Assembly: GCA_015485235.1 (NCBI GenBank)
Contig: WFTX01000331.1
Span: 1 to 21,779, forward strand
From: Nitrospirota bacterium
Lineage (GTDB): Bacteria; Nitrospirota; Thermodesulfovibrionia; Thermodesulfovibrionales; JdFR-85
Direction: 5' to 3'
DNA: 21,779 bases
Part shown: piece by piece, positions 14,722-21,682 of the stretch
Layout of the letters: each line of letters begins with the position of its first letter
How positions within the stretch are numbered: position 1 is the stretch's first letter
Program-made: the position numbers and the translations under genes
The notes under the pieces: generated by a model
Database searches by the model: none
What the model saw: only the letters and a program-made list of their open reading frames with translations
Told to the model about the DNA's origin: nothing

Positions 14722-15558
14722 ATGAAGAAGACTCTGTACATTCTGCTGGTTTTTCTTTTCCTGGGTGGTTGTGTTACAACACCTGAAAGGCAGTCCGTTG
14801 CAAAAGATGAACATAAGGAGAAGTTTACAAAGCACTACAAGTCGAGCATGTTCAAGGTGACGGAAAAGGGCCTTTACAGTGTGGAACTCGTACTGAAGTC
14901 CGGGGAACTGAAGAAAGGCGCTAATGAAGTGAACCTGATTATACATGACAACAAGGACAGGGATGTTGTGGATGCAGAGATAACCATCCAGCCCTGGATG
15001 CCCGAGATGGGGCATGGCATAGACATCGAGCCTGTTATTGAGGAAAAGGGCGGCGGGCTCTATCATGTAAGCAACCTCGTACTGACCATGGGTGGACACT
15101 GGGAATTGAGGGTGGGGATAACGAAGGCAGGTGTTTCGGACATGGCGGTTTTTGACTTTCCCAGGGTAGGTGGCATGAAAATGAAGCATCGCCATGTGAA
15201 AAGGCCGGATAAGATTGATATATCCACTGTTCAGGTATCTGAGAATAGAACGTACAAGGTCTCATACATCCCTGAGATCACCCCGGTCCGGATAAATACC
15301 ATCCATTCATGGACGGTTAAGATCACTGACAGTAAGGGGAACCCTGTTACCGGAGCCAGGATAGCTGTTGAGGCTGATATGCCCGAGCATGGACACGGAC
15401 TCCCTACAGCACCTGAGGTGGTGGAGGAACTTCCAGGTGGAGAGTACATAATTGACGGGATGAAGTTCCAGATGCCGGGCTGGTGGGTTGTGAAGCTTCA
15501 TATCAGTTCTCCTGTGGGAAAGGATACTGTCACCTTTCAACTGGATATAAGCAGGTAA
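14722..15558 (+). CDS. Lipoprotein with two YtkA/FixH-like domains
   Basis: This 278-residue lipoprotein has lipobox LGGC with Cys17. The body holds two copies of a FixH/YtkA-like immunoglobulin fold. Copy 1 is about residues 45-145, with the LKKGANEVNLIIHDN stretch, MPEMGHG and a GGLYHVSNLVLTMGGHWELRV strand pattern. Copy 2 is about 175-275, with INTIHSWTVKITDSKGNPV, MPEHGHG and a GGEYIIDGMKFQMPGWWVV pattern. The MPxxGHG motif with Met and His is shared by both and is a candidate copper or heme-partner site. YtkA-like domains are often found with copper trafficking or cytochrome assembly. AAGGAGGG precedes the ATG. The neighbouring diheme peroxidase is a plausible partner. The two-domain reading is by eye. 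Confidence 0.8.
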   Translation: MKKTLYILLVFLFLGGCVTTPERQSVAKDEHKEKFTKHYKSSMFKVTEKGLYSVELVLKSGELKKGANEVNLIIHDNKDRDVVDAEITIQPWMPEMGHGIDIEPVIEEKGGGLYHVSNLVLTMGGHWELRVGITKAGVSDMAVFDFPRVGGMKMKHRHVKRPDKIDISTVQVSENRTYKVSYIPEITPVRINTIHSWTVKITDSKGNPVTGARIAVEADMPEHGHGLPTAPEVVEELPGGEYIIDGMKFQMPGWWVVKLHISSPVGKDTVTFQLDISR

Positions 15559-15605
15559 AGATAAGCTTATAGCGTGTGGCGGGTAGCGGGCAGAGAAGTT
15601 AAAAC

Positions 15606-15684
15606 AGGTTTAGGTTAAGGTCAAGGCTGAGGTTGAGGTTAAGGCTGAGTAACCTGATACACCAATACACCAATATACCAACAT
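15606..15684 (+). repeat. Period-6 and period-8 micro-repeats upstream of the peroxidase gene
   Basis: Seven degenerate hexamers of the type AGGYYD (AGGTTT, AGGTTA, AGGTCA, AGGCTG, AGGTTG, AGGTTA, AGGCTG) run from 15606 to 15647. They are followed at 15657-15684 by three copies of an 8-nt unit, ATACACCA, ATACACCA, ATATACCA. The string TAAGGTCAAGGC (15615-15626) recurs at 19611-19622. The repeats lie between two genes and just before a good ribosome site. Confidence 0.75.
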
Positions 15685-15707
15685 CCTGTTTTCTGACTGG
15701 AGGTTTC

Positions 15708-16955
15708 ATGAAAAAGGTTTATATATCCATTCTTTGTACCCTGCTAATGCACGTATGGGTGGCTTCCTCCTGGGCAGGGGAGAGCAGCCTTCACAAATGG
15801 AGCCAGAAGGAGATTGAAATCCTGAAGGGACTGCATATGGGTTCCCTTCCACCGCTTCGGAAGGACCCTTCAAACCGGTACGATCAGGTGCCTGAGGCTA
15901 TCGCCCTTGGGAGGAAGTTCTTTTTTGAAAACCGGTTCAGCGGGAACAAGAAGGTCTCCTGCGCTACCTGCCATCCCGAGAACATGAACTTTGCAGACAA
16001 CCTCCCCCTTGCACATGGGATGGGCACCACTTCCCGGAGAACCATGCCCCTTCAGGGAGTGGCTTACTCACCGTGGCTTTTCTGGGACGGGAGAAAGGAC
16101 TCCACATGGTCCCAGGCGCTCGGTCCCATAGAAAGCCCTGTGGAGCATGGTTTTACAAGGACACAGATAGCAGTCGTTGTGATTCGCTTCTACAGCGACG
16201 AATATGAAAAGGTCTTCGGGCCATTGCCGGAGATAGATATAGACAAGCTCCCTCTTCAGGCAAAACCCTCTCCGGATGAACCAGGTCCGCTCAAGGCCTG
16301 GGTAACTCTTCCTGAGGAAACGCGTGAGGCGATCAACCGGATTTATGTGAATGTCGGCAAGGCGATAGGTGCCTTTGTCCGGACAATAATGCCTACGCCT
16401 TCAAGATTTGACAGGTATGTCCAGGCGATTATCGATGGGGACGTGAAACAGGCGGAGAGCATACTCAATGAGAATGAAGTCCGCGGGCTCCGGCTCTTCA
16501 TAGGAAAGGCAAAATGCATCAACTGTCATAACGGACCGATGCTTACTGATTATGACTTCCATGCCATCGGCGTTCCCGATGCCGAGGGCCTTCCCCCTGA
16601 CAATGGGAGGGCAGAGGGGATTCCCAAGGTGCTTAATGATGAATTCAACTGTCTGAGTCCATACAGTGATGCAAAGCCCCGTCAGTGCAGGACGCTCAGG
16701 TTCATGAGTACCGATGTGGTAAAATACAGGCGGGCATTCAAGACTCCTACACTCAGAAATGTGGCGGAACGGCCTCCATACATGCATGCAGGTCAGTTTG
16801 CTACGCTTCATGATGTGCTTCATTTCTATCGCGACATGCCTGAAGAGAAAAGACCGCCTGATCTCGCACATGGAAATCTCACTGATGATGAACTGGTCTA
16901 TCTTGAGGAGTTTCTGAAAACACTGAGTGCACCGCTTGAATACTTCAAGGAGTAG
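15708..16955 (+). CDS. Diheme cytochrome c peroxidase, MauG/CcpA family
   Basis: This 415-residue periplasmic protein has a signal peptide (cleavage near SWAGE) and two c-type heme sites: CATCH at 85-89 and CINCH at 270-274. FWDGR at 125-129 and the C-terminal PPYMHAGQFATLHDVLHFY stretch (Met359 a likely heme ligand) are typical of bacterial cytochrome c peroxidases and MauG relatives. It would reduce hydrogen peroxide or oxidise a protein or metal substrate. An insert between heme 2 and the ligand region carries two extra cysteines (315, 327) that may form a disulfide. I chose the ATG at 15708 since TGGAGG lies just before it and a signal peptide follows; the in-frame ATG at 15633 reads through the micro-repeats. 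It may work with the preceding YtkA/FixH-like lipoprotein. Confidence 0.92.
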   Translation: MKKVYISILCTLLMHVWVASSWAGESSLHKWSQKEIEILKGLHMGSLPPLRKDPSNRYDQVPEAIALGRKFFFENRFSGNKKVSCATCHPENMNFADNLPLAHGMGTTSRRTMPLQGVAYSPWLFWDGRKDSTWSQALGPIESPVEHGFTRTQIAVVVIRFYSDEYEKVFGPLPEIDIDKLPLQAKPSPDEPGPLKAWVTLPEETREAINRIYVNVGKAIGAFVRTIMPTPSRFDRYVQAIIDGDVKQAESILNENEVRGLRLFIGKAKCINCHNGPMLTDYDFHAIGVPDAEGLPPDNGRAEGIPKVLNDEFNCLSPYSDAKPRQCRTLRFMSTDVVKYRRAFKTPTLRNVAERPPYMHAGQFATLHDVLHFYRDMPEEKRPPDLAHGNLTDDELVYLEEFLKTLSAPLEYFKE

Positions 16956-17015
16956 TTAAGGTTAGCCTGGGTTGAGTTTTTGAGTGACAGATAGATACTG
17001 AAAATGAGGTGAATC

Positions 17016-17435
17016 ATGCTTAAGAAAGCCCCCTTGCTGTTTGTTCCGATAGCTGCTCTGCTGTTACTTTTATACGCATGTTCGCCAGTATTCACAAGGT
17101 CATTGAATGTTCCGAGGATTACCCCCCAGGAACTCAATGCAAGGATTGAATCAGGTACGGTGACAGTCATCGATGTCAGGCAGGAGCGCGACTGGGAAAG
17201 AACGCCATACAAGATAACGGGGGCATTGAGGGAACTCCCCTCTGATATCGAGTCGTGGGCAGGAAAGTACCCCAAGGATGCCCCCCTTGTTCTTTACTGT
17301 GCATGACCGGATGAGCTGACCAGTGCCGGTCTGGCACGGAGGCTGATCATGATGGGGTTTGAGGATGTATCAGTCCTGAAGGGCGGCTGGAATGCATGGT
17401 ATGGCAATGGATATCCGGTTGAGAAGAGAAAATAG
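17016..17435 (+). CDS. Rhodanese-like lipoprotein with selenocysteine at the catalytic site (in-frame TGA)
   Basis: The frame runs from ATG 17016 through an in-frame TGA at 17304-17306 to TAG at 17433-17435, giving 139 residues with position 97 encoded by TGA. Before it are a lipobox LYAC (Cys22), PRITPQELNARI and VIDVRQERDWE; after it PDELTSAGLARRL, GFEDVSVLKGGWNAW, all standard rhodanese blocks. The active loop reads L-Y-C-A-(TGA)-P-D-E, where homologues have the nucleophilic Cys in CxCPDE. A hairpin with loop GGUCU begins 17 nt after the TGA. Reading through therefore gives a complete rhodanese with Sec in place of the catalytic Cys. It would be anchored outside the inner membrane and handle sulfane sulfur or another chalcogen. 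The arsS-arsM gene starts 10 nt later. A broken gene is the alternative, but perfect conservation on both sides argues against it. Confidence 0.85.
17307..17344 (+). promoter_or_regulatory. Bacterial SECIS-like stem-loop
   Basis: Directly after the in-frame TGA, GTGCC (17323-17327) and GGCAC (17333-17337) pair perfectly around the loop GGTCT (17328-17332). CC/GG with a bulged A, then AGC (17314-17316) with GCT (17342-17344), extend the stem. The loop GGUCU is the same as I recall in the E. coli fdhF SECIS, where it is bound by SelB; the distance from TGA to loop is 21 nt here against 18 nt there. The element lies within the coding frame, as expected for bacteria. Confidence 0.8.
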
Positions 17436-17445
17436 GAGGACAGGG

Positions 17446-19443
17446 ATGGAGACATTCAGGAAGGAAAAGGGGCTGGAGGGCCTCAGGCTGGAAAAGAGAA
17501 AAATCCAGACAGTTCAGATCAACCTGGGGAATCGGTGTAATCAGTCATGCCGCCACTGCCATATTGAGGCATCTCCCCGGGGCAGCAAGAACATGGACAG
17601 AGAAACTGCAGAGTTGATAACCTCCAAACTCATGGAATCAGATATCAGGGATATTGAATTTACAGGCGGTACACCGGAGATGAATCCAAATCTCCGTTTC
17701 TTTATAGAAAGCCTCTCTGGCAACGGAAAGACCCTTACGGTGAGGACAAGCCTTACCGTTCTTGAGATGCCTGAATACCAGAAGTATCTTGACCTGTATG
17801 AACGGCACCGGGTGAGGGTGGTGGCATCGTTGCCGGGGCTTTTCCAGGACTCCATTGACAGCCAGCGGGGCAGGGGGGTTTTTGAAAAGACTATAAGGAT
17901 GTTGAGGAAACTTAATGAGAGGGGGTTTGGGAGCAATGGTCTCGGCCTTGACCTTGTGTATAATCCCGGAGGAGATCAACTCCCTCCTCCCCAGAAGGAT
18001 CTGGAACGGGAATTCCGCCAGGTCCTCAGGGAAAGATACAATGTGGAGTTCAACAATCTTATCTGCATAGTGAATTCACCCATTGGAAGATTCAGGAGGC
18101 TCCTTGAAAAGAGTGGGACTGTAGAATCTTATCTCAATGTCCTTAAGGATAATTTTAACGCCGAGACACTTGACCGGATCATGTGCCGGGATCTGGTAAC
18201 ACTTGACTATCATGGTTATGTCTATGACTGTGACTTCAACCTGGCCCTCGGGATGACGGTCCGGGGGTATGAAGACAAAAGGTTCTGGGAGATAGACCTT
18301 GAGGGGTTCCGGCCTTATATATCACTCTCTGAGCACTGCTATGCCTGTACAGCAGGGAGAGGGAGTTCCTGTCAGGGGGAGGTAGCCCATGCTTCCGGAA
18401 TGCGGGAATCCGTCCGTGCCTACTACGGAGAGAAGCTTAAATCCTCCAGCGACCTGAAGACAACGGCCTGCTGTCCTTCAGAAGCCCTGCCCGTCTATGT
18501 AAGTGAGGTGATGCCCTATATAGCTGATGAGATAAAGGAGAAGTTCTACGGTTGCGGCTCTCCCATACCTCCCGCCATAAAGGGCTGTACTGTGCTGGAT
18601 CTCGGATGCGGGACCGGAAGGGATGTCTATATCGCCTCTAAACTCACAGGTCCGGAAGGCTACGTGATAGGCATTGATATGACGGAGGAGCAGCTTGAAG
18701 TGGCCCGGAGGCATATTGATCTCCAGATGGAGAGGTTTGGATACGAAAGGCCTAATGTTGACTTCAGAAAGGGCTACATAGAGGATCTTGAGTCAGCCGG
18801 GATAGAGGATGAGTCTGTGGATATTGTGATTTCCAATTGCGTAATAAACCTCTCTCCTGACAAGGACCGGGTTTTCAGGGAGATCTTCAGGGTTCTCAAG
18901 CCCGGCGGGGAACTGTATTTCTCCGATGTCTTCTCTGGCAGAAGGGTACCCGGTCATCTGAGGGACGACCCTGTCCTGCTCGGCGAGTGCCTCGCCGGTG
19001 CGATGTATATTGAAGACTTCCGGAGACTGATCAGGGATCTTGGGTGCATGGATTACAGGGTGGTTTCCAGGAGAAAGATATCCCTTGACAGTCCTGAGGT
19101 TGAGGAAAAGATAGGGATGGTTGATTTTTATTCCATCACTGTCAGGGCCTTCAAATTAGATGACCTTGAGGACATCTGTGAAGATTACGGTCAGGTGGCC
19201 ATATACAAGGGGACGGTCCCGGGATTCCCTCATTATTTTGATCTTGATGACCATCACAGGTTCATAACGGGAAAGCCCATGCTTGTCTGCGGGAATACGG
19301 CATCCATGCTCCAGAAGACCAGGTTTTTTGAGCATTTCCGGATAGTGGGTGACAGGTCGGTACACTATGGCCCCTTTGACTGCGGCCCGGCCTCGGAAAA
19401 GACCGGTGATGATAACAACTGTAGCGGCGGAGCCTGCTGCTGA
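17446..19443 (+). CDS. ArsS-ArsM fusion: arsenosugar radical SAM protein joined to arsenite methyltransferase
   Basis: This 665-residue protein has two enzymes in one chain. Residues about 1-325 are an ArsS-type radical SAM domain: cluster motif CNQSCRHC (Cys31, 35, 38), EFTGGTPEMNP, and a C-terminal DUF3641-like part with CRD, DCDFN and CYACTAGRGSSCQGE. Residues about 326-665 are ArsM: ACCP (342-343), YGCGSP (Cys370), the SAM loop DLGCGTGRD (385-393), SNCVINLSPD (Cys465) and GECLAGAMY (Cys515), i.e. the arsenite-binding cysteines. The tail ends SGGACC. ArsM methylates As(III); ArsS adds a 5'-deoxyadenosyl group toward arsenosugars. The ATG at 17446 is chosen for the AGGAGG 6 nt ahead; upstream in-frame ATGs lie in the rhodanese gene. 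Selenium or antimony as substrate cannot be excluded. Confidence 0.88.
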   Translation: METFRKEKGLEGLRLEKRKIQTVQINLGNRCNQSCRHCHIEASPRGSKNMDRETAELITSKLMESDIRDIEFTGGTPEMNPNLRFFIESLSGNGKTLTVRTSLTVLEMPEYQKYLDLYERHRVRVVASLPGLFQDSIDSQRGRGVFEKTIRMLRKLNERGFGSNGLGLDLVYNPGGDQLPPPQKDLEREFRQVLRERYNVEFNNLICIVNSPIGRFRRLLEKSGTVESYLNVLKDNFNAETLDRIMCRDLVTLDYHGYVYDCDFNLALGMTVRGYEDKRFWEIDLEGFRPYISLSEHCYACTAGRGSSCQGEVAHASGMRESVRAYYGEKLKSSSDLKTTACCPSEALPVYVSEVMPYIADEIKEKFYGCGSPIPPAIKGCTVLDLGCGTGRDVYIASKLTGPEGYVIGIDMTEEQLEVARRHIDLQMERFGYERPNVDFRKGYIEDLESAGIEDESVDIVISNCVINLSPDKDRVFREIFRVLKPGGELYFSDVFSGRRVPGHLRDDPVLLGECLAGAMYIEDFRRLIRDLGCMDYRVVSRRKISLDSPEVEEKIGMVDFYSITVRAFKLDDLEDICEDYGQVAIYKGTVPGFPHYFDLDDHHRFITGKPMLVCGNTASMLQKTRFFEHFRIVGDRSVHYGPFDCGPASEKTGDDNNCSGGACC

Positions 19444-19456
19444 TCAAGGAGGTATT

Positions 19457-19582
19457 ATGAAAAGGTTTGTTTTTGTGGTCTTGAGTCTTGTTATATTGGT
19501 CATGGCTGGCTGTTCCTCCCTTGGGCAGAAAGGGGAATCGACCCAGCATCCAGGGCATCCGGGGCATGAGTATCATTATTAG
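19457..19582 (+). CDS. Small His-tailed lipoprotein
   Basis: This 41-residue lipoprotein has a hydrophobic signal and lipobox MAGC (Cys19), leaving only 23 residues in the mature form, ending HPGHPGHEYHY with four histidines that could bind a metal. AAGGAGG lies 6 nt before the ATG at 19457, and it starts 13 nt after the arsS-arsM stop, so it is likely on the same transcript. An upstream in-frame ATG at 19349 is inside arsM and not used. Function is unknown; a metal-binding role is inferred from composition only. Confidence 0.75.
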   Translation: MKRFVFVVLSLVILVMAGCSSLGQKGESTQHPGHPGHEYHY

Positions 19583-19610
19583 AGGTCTGGCCAGGGGCAC
19601 AAAGACGGGC

Positions 19611-19663
19611 TAAGGTCAAGGCGAATGGCCTAATAACCCATTAACCAATATACCAATACACGG
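19611..19663 (+). repeat. Micro-repeats upstream of the AIM24 gene
   Basis: TAAGGTCAAGGC (19611-19622) equals the string at 15615. It is followed by ATTAACCA, ATATACCA and ATACACGG (19639-19662), an 8-nt period related to those at 9981 and 15657. The last unit runs into the ribosome site CGGAGG of the next gene. Confidence 0.65.
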
Positions 19664-19674
19664 AGGTATTTACA

Positions 19675-20472
19675 ATGGCCCATGAGATTGACTTCGAGAT
19701 CTTCGGCGACGACATGCAGTTTGTGGAGATTGAACTTGATCCCGGGGAGACGGCGATTGCCGAGGCAGGTGCGATGATGTATATGGAGTCCGGAATTTCG
19801 ATGCAGACGATATTCGGTGACGGAAGTGAAGAGTCGTCATCAATAATGGGGAAAATCTTCGGTGCCGGTAAAAGGGTCCTTACAGGTGAGAGCCTCTTCA
19901 TGACAGCCTTTACGAACTCCGGCGAGGGAAAGCAGAGGGTTGCTTTCGGTGCCCCCTATCCTGGAAAGATAATACCCATAGATCTTTCTGAACATGGCGG
20001 TGAGATGATCTGTCAGAAGGACTCCTTCCTTTGTGCTGCAAAGGGAGTCTCAATAGGGATAGCCTTTCAGAAGAAGCTCGGTGTCGGTCTCTTCGGGGGT
20101 GAGGGGTTCATACTCCAGAGGCTCCAGGGAGACGGATACGCCTTCGTCCATGCAGGCGGCACCATTGTAGAAAAGCCCCTCCGTGCCGGAGATTCCCTGA
20201 AGGTTGATACCGGCTGCCTTGTTGCACTTGAAAAGACTGTCAGTTACGATATAGAGTTCGTGGGCGGGATCAAGAGCGCCCTCTTCGGTGGTGAAGGCTT
20301 CTTCTTTGCCAGGCTCACAGGCCCCGGCAGGGTCTGGCTCCAGTCCCTTCCCTTCAGCAGGCTTGCAGACAGGGTGATATCTGCCGCTCCAAAGACAGGC
20401 GGAAAGTCGAGAGGGGAGGGCTCTATTTTCGGCACAATTGGAAACCTGATGGACGGTGACAACAGGTTCTGA
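19675..20472 (+). CDS. AIM24 / TIGR00266 family protein
   Basis: This 265-residue soluble protein belongs to the TIGR00266/AIM24 family of beta-rich proteins of poorly known function. Typical segments are FVEIELDPGETAIAEAGAMM, the GAGKRVLTGESLFMTAF stretch, PGKIIPIDLSE, the SFLCAAKGVSIGIAFQKKLG region, LFGGEGFILQRLQGDG and FVHAGGT, then a second copy of LFGGEGFFFARLTGPG. The repeated FGGEGF motif reflects the internal symmetry of the fold. A GGAGG precedes the ATG. Length is normal. It stands alone between the micro-repeats and tRNA-Pro; no terminator is visible in the 42 nt after it. Confidence 0.93.
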   Translation: MAHEIDFEIFGDDMQFVEIELDPGETAIAEAGAMMYMESGISMQTIFGDGSEESSSIMGKIFGAGKRVLTGESLFMTAFTNSGEGKQRVAFGAPYPGKIIPIDLSEHGGEMICQKDSFLCAAKGVSIGIAFQKKLGVGLFGGEGFILQRLQGDGYAFVHAGGTIVEKPLRAGDSLKVDTGCLVALEKTVSYDIEFVGGIKSALFGGEGFFFARLTGPGRVWLQSLPFSRLADRVISAAPKTGGKSRGEGSIFGTIGNLMDGDNRF

Positions 20473-20514
20473 GGATTGAAATAAGTGAAAAATGAGGGGG
20501 AGGGTTGGAGGAAA

Positions 20515-20592
20515 TGGTCGGGGCGAGCCGATTCGAACGGCCGACCTCTCGCACCCCAAGCGAGTGCGCTAACCAGACTGCGCCACGCCCCG
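20515..20592 (-). tRNA. tRNA-Pro (anticodon GGG)
   Basis: The minus strand folds as a full cloverleaf of 78 nt including an encoded CCA. Acceptor CGGGGCG (from 20592) pairs with CGCCCCG, discriminator is A, the anticodon stem CTCGC/GCGAG encloses TTGGGGT with anticodon GGG, and the T arm holds GTTCGAATC. It lies 8 nt downstream of the MerR-type gene, the same order as in many proteobacterial ihfA regions. Confidence 0.96.
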
Positions 20593-20600
20593 AACTTTTC

Positions 20601-20993
20601 TCAGGAAAGCTCCGAAATGATCTCCCGGAGACGTGCCTTTATACGGGAGAGTTTTTCATGGACTGCAGAGGCAGGAACCTCTGCCGGGGTATCTTCTTCA
20701 TCATTGACTACATGAAGATGAGCCTCAGCGAATTTCTTTTTGACACCTTCAATAGTGTATCTCTCATCATAGAGGAGCTTTTTTATCTCCAGGATCATCT
20801 CTATATCCTTCTTTACATAGAGACGCTGTCCTGAACGGCTCTTTCTCGGTTTAAGAAAGGGAAACTCGCTCTCCCAGTACCTTAGAACATAGGGTTCCAC
20901 ACCAGTAATACGTCCTACTTCACCGATCTTGTAAAAGAGTTTCTCCGGGATCGATTTTTCAGTGGTTATTTTATTTCTTTTAGCTTTGATCAT
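20601..20993 (-). CDS. MerR-family transcription regulator
   Basis: This 130-residue protein has a MerR winged helix at about residues 17-85: FYKIGEVGRITGVEPYVLRYWE, then FLKPRKSRSGQRLYVKKDIE and the RYTIEGVKKKF segment. A short C-terminal part (residues about 95-130) ends in a basic-acidic helix probably used for dimer contact; there is no metal-binding cysteine set or large effector domain. Its ATG overlaps the ihfA stop by 4 nt, so the two are coupled. The ihfA-merR pair is common in Gram-negative bacteria, but the effector and targets of this MerR are not known to me. Confidence 0.93.
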   Translation of the reverse strand: MIKAKRNKITTEKSIPEKLFYKIGEVGRITGVEPYVLRYWESEFPFLKPRKSRSGQRLYVKKDIEMILEIKKLLYDERYTIEGVKKKFAEAHLHVVNDEEDTPAEVPASAVHEKLSRIKARLREIISELS

Positions 20994-21277
20994 TCTGACT
21001 CAGCCTTTTCAACAGCCTCTTTCAGGATGTTGCTTGCCTTGAAACTTATGACCTTTCTGGCGGTAATCTCCATATCTTCGCCTGTCTGGGGATTTCTTCC
21101 CCGTCTTGGTGTCTTCTTTCTTACATTAAACGTACCGAACCCTGTTATCTTGACAGATTCACCCTCTGCAAGGGTATCCTTTATTGTATCTATGATGATC
21201 TCAATTATATCCTGGGCCTCCTTTTTGGGGAGTCCCACTTTTTCAAATATTACACGTGCCAGATCTGCTCTCGTCAT
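20990..21277 (-). CDS. ihfA: Integration host factor alpha / HU-family DNA-bending protein
   Basis: This 95-residue nucleoid protein has the DNABII pattern: an N-terminal helical dimer part (LARVIFEKVGLPKKEAQDII), then VKITGFGTFNVRKKTPRRGR and the DNA-intercalating arm RNPQTGEDMEI with the conserved proline. The RGRNPQTGE arm and the downstream MerR gene favour IHF alpha over HU. It bends DNA at specific sites for promoters and recombination. TTGACT-17-TATAAT stands directly upstream, and AGAGGTG precedes the ATG. Confidence 0.9.
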   Translation of the reverse strand: MTRADLARVIFEKVGLPKKEAQDIIEIIIDTIKDTLAEGESVKITGFGTFNVRKKTPRRGRNPQTGEDMEITARKVISFKASNILKEAVEKAESE

Positions 21278-21294
21278 AAATGCACCTCTTGTTA

Positions 21295-21323
21295 ATTATA
21301 ATATCTCGAGTTAAGAAAGTCAA
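21295..21323 (-). promoter_or_regulatory. Sigma-70-type promoter of ihfA-merR
   Basis: On the minus strand TTGACT (21323-21318) is followed after exactly 17 nt by TATAAT (21300-21295), near-perfect consensus. The start would be near 21288, leaving a leader of about 11 nt with the ribosome site for ihfA. Confidence 0.85.
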
Positions 21324-21372
21324 GTTAATGTTTTGATTTTTAATCTTTTTTGTATAAAAGGAGGTGATGGTC

Positions 21373-21552
21373 GTGTATGTCAAGACCCTTCTGCCCCTGC
21401 TAGTACTCCTGTTCAGCCTCGTTGGAGGGATTCTTTTTGAAAAATGGGTCAGGAAAGATCCTGAGGAACGTCTCCGCCATATCGCAGGATTTTCTTTCGG
21501 TATAGGGCTGACAGCTCTGGTAATAGGTATATATATTGGGGAGATACTATGA
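21373..21552 (+). CDS. Small two-helix membrane protein of unknown function
   Basis: This 59-residue protein has an N-terminal membrane helix (LLPLLVLLFSLVGGILFEKW), a short charged stretch (RKDPEERLRH) and a second helix (FSFGIGLTALVIGIYIG). I do not recognise it. I prefer the GTG at 21373 because AAGGAGG at 21358-21364 is then about 8 nt away; GTG 21364 and ATG 21367 are in frame but lie in or too close to that site. It is divergent from ihfA. The strong ribosome site supports that it is real. Confidence 0.65.
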   Translation: MYVKTLLPLLVLLFSLVGGILFEKWVRKDPEERLRHIAGFSFGIGLTALVIGIYIGEIL

Positions 21553-21605
21553 AGAACTTAAAGTAGAAGATTAAATACAATGTGTGTTGGCTTTATGAAA
21601 AAATA

Positions 21606-21680
21606 TGGTGGGCGATACTGGTTTCGAACCAGTGACCTCTGCCGTGTGAAGGCAGCGCTCTCCCGCTGAGCTAATCGCCC
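21606..21680 (-). tRNA. tRNA-Val (anticodon CAC)
   Basis: The minus strand gives a 75-nt cloverleaf with encoded CCA. Acceptor GGGCGAT (from 21680) pairs with ATCGCCC, discriminator is A, D arm TAGCTCAGCGGGAGAGC, anticodon stem CTGCC/GGCAG around TTCACAC with anticodon CAC, and T loop GGTTCGAAACC. All standard positions are present. Confidence 0.96.
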
Positions 21681-21682
21681 AA

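Noticed and set aside
15606..15684. CRISPR array
   Set aside because: Units of 6 and 8 nt in tandem without spacers are far too short for CRISPR repeats, and no cas gene is present.
17016..17306. Reading the rhodanese as a 96-aa gene or a pseudogene ending at TGA 17306
   Set aside because: The frame continues with intact rhodanese motifs to a TAG at 17435, the TGA is at the catalytic position and a SECIS-like hairpin follows.
19438..19443. Possible selenocysteine at the TGA ending arsS-arsM after Cys-Cys
   Set aside because: A strong ribosome site and a lipoprotein start follow within 13 nt and the frame beyond the TGA has no conserved sequence; it is an ordinary stop.
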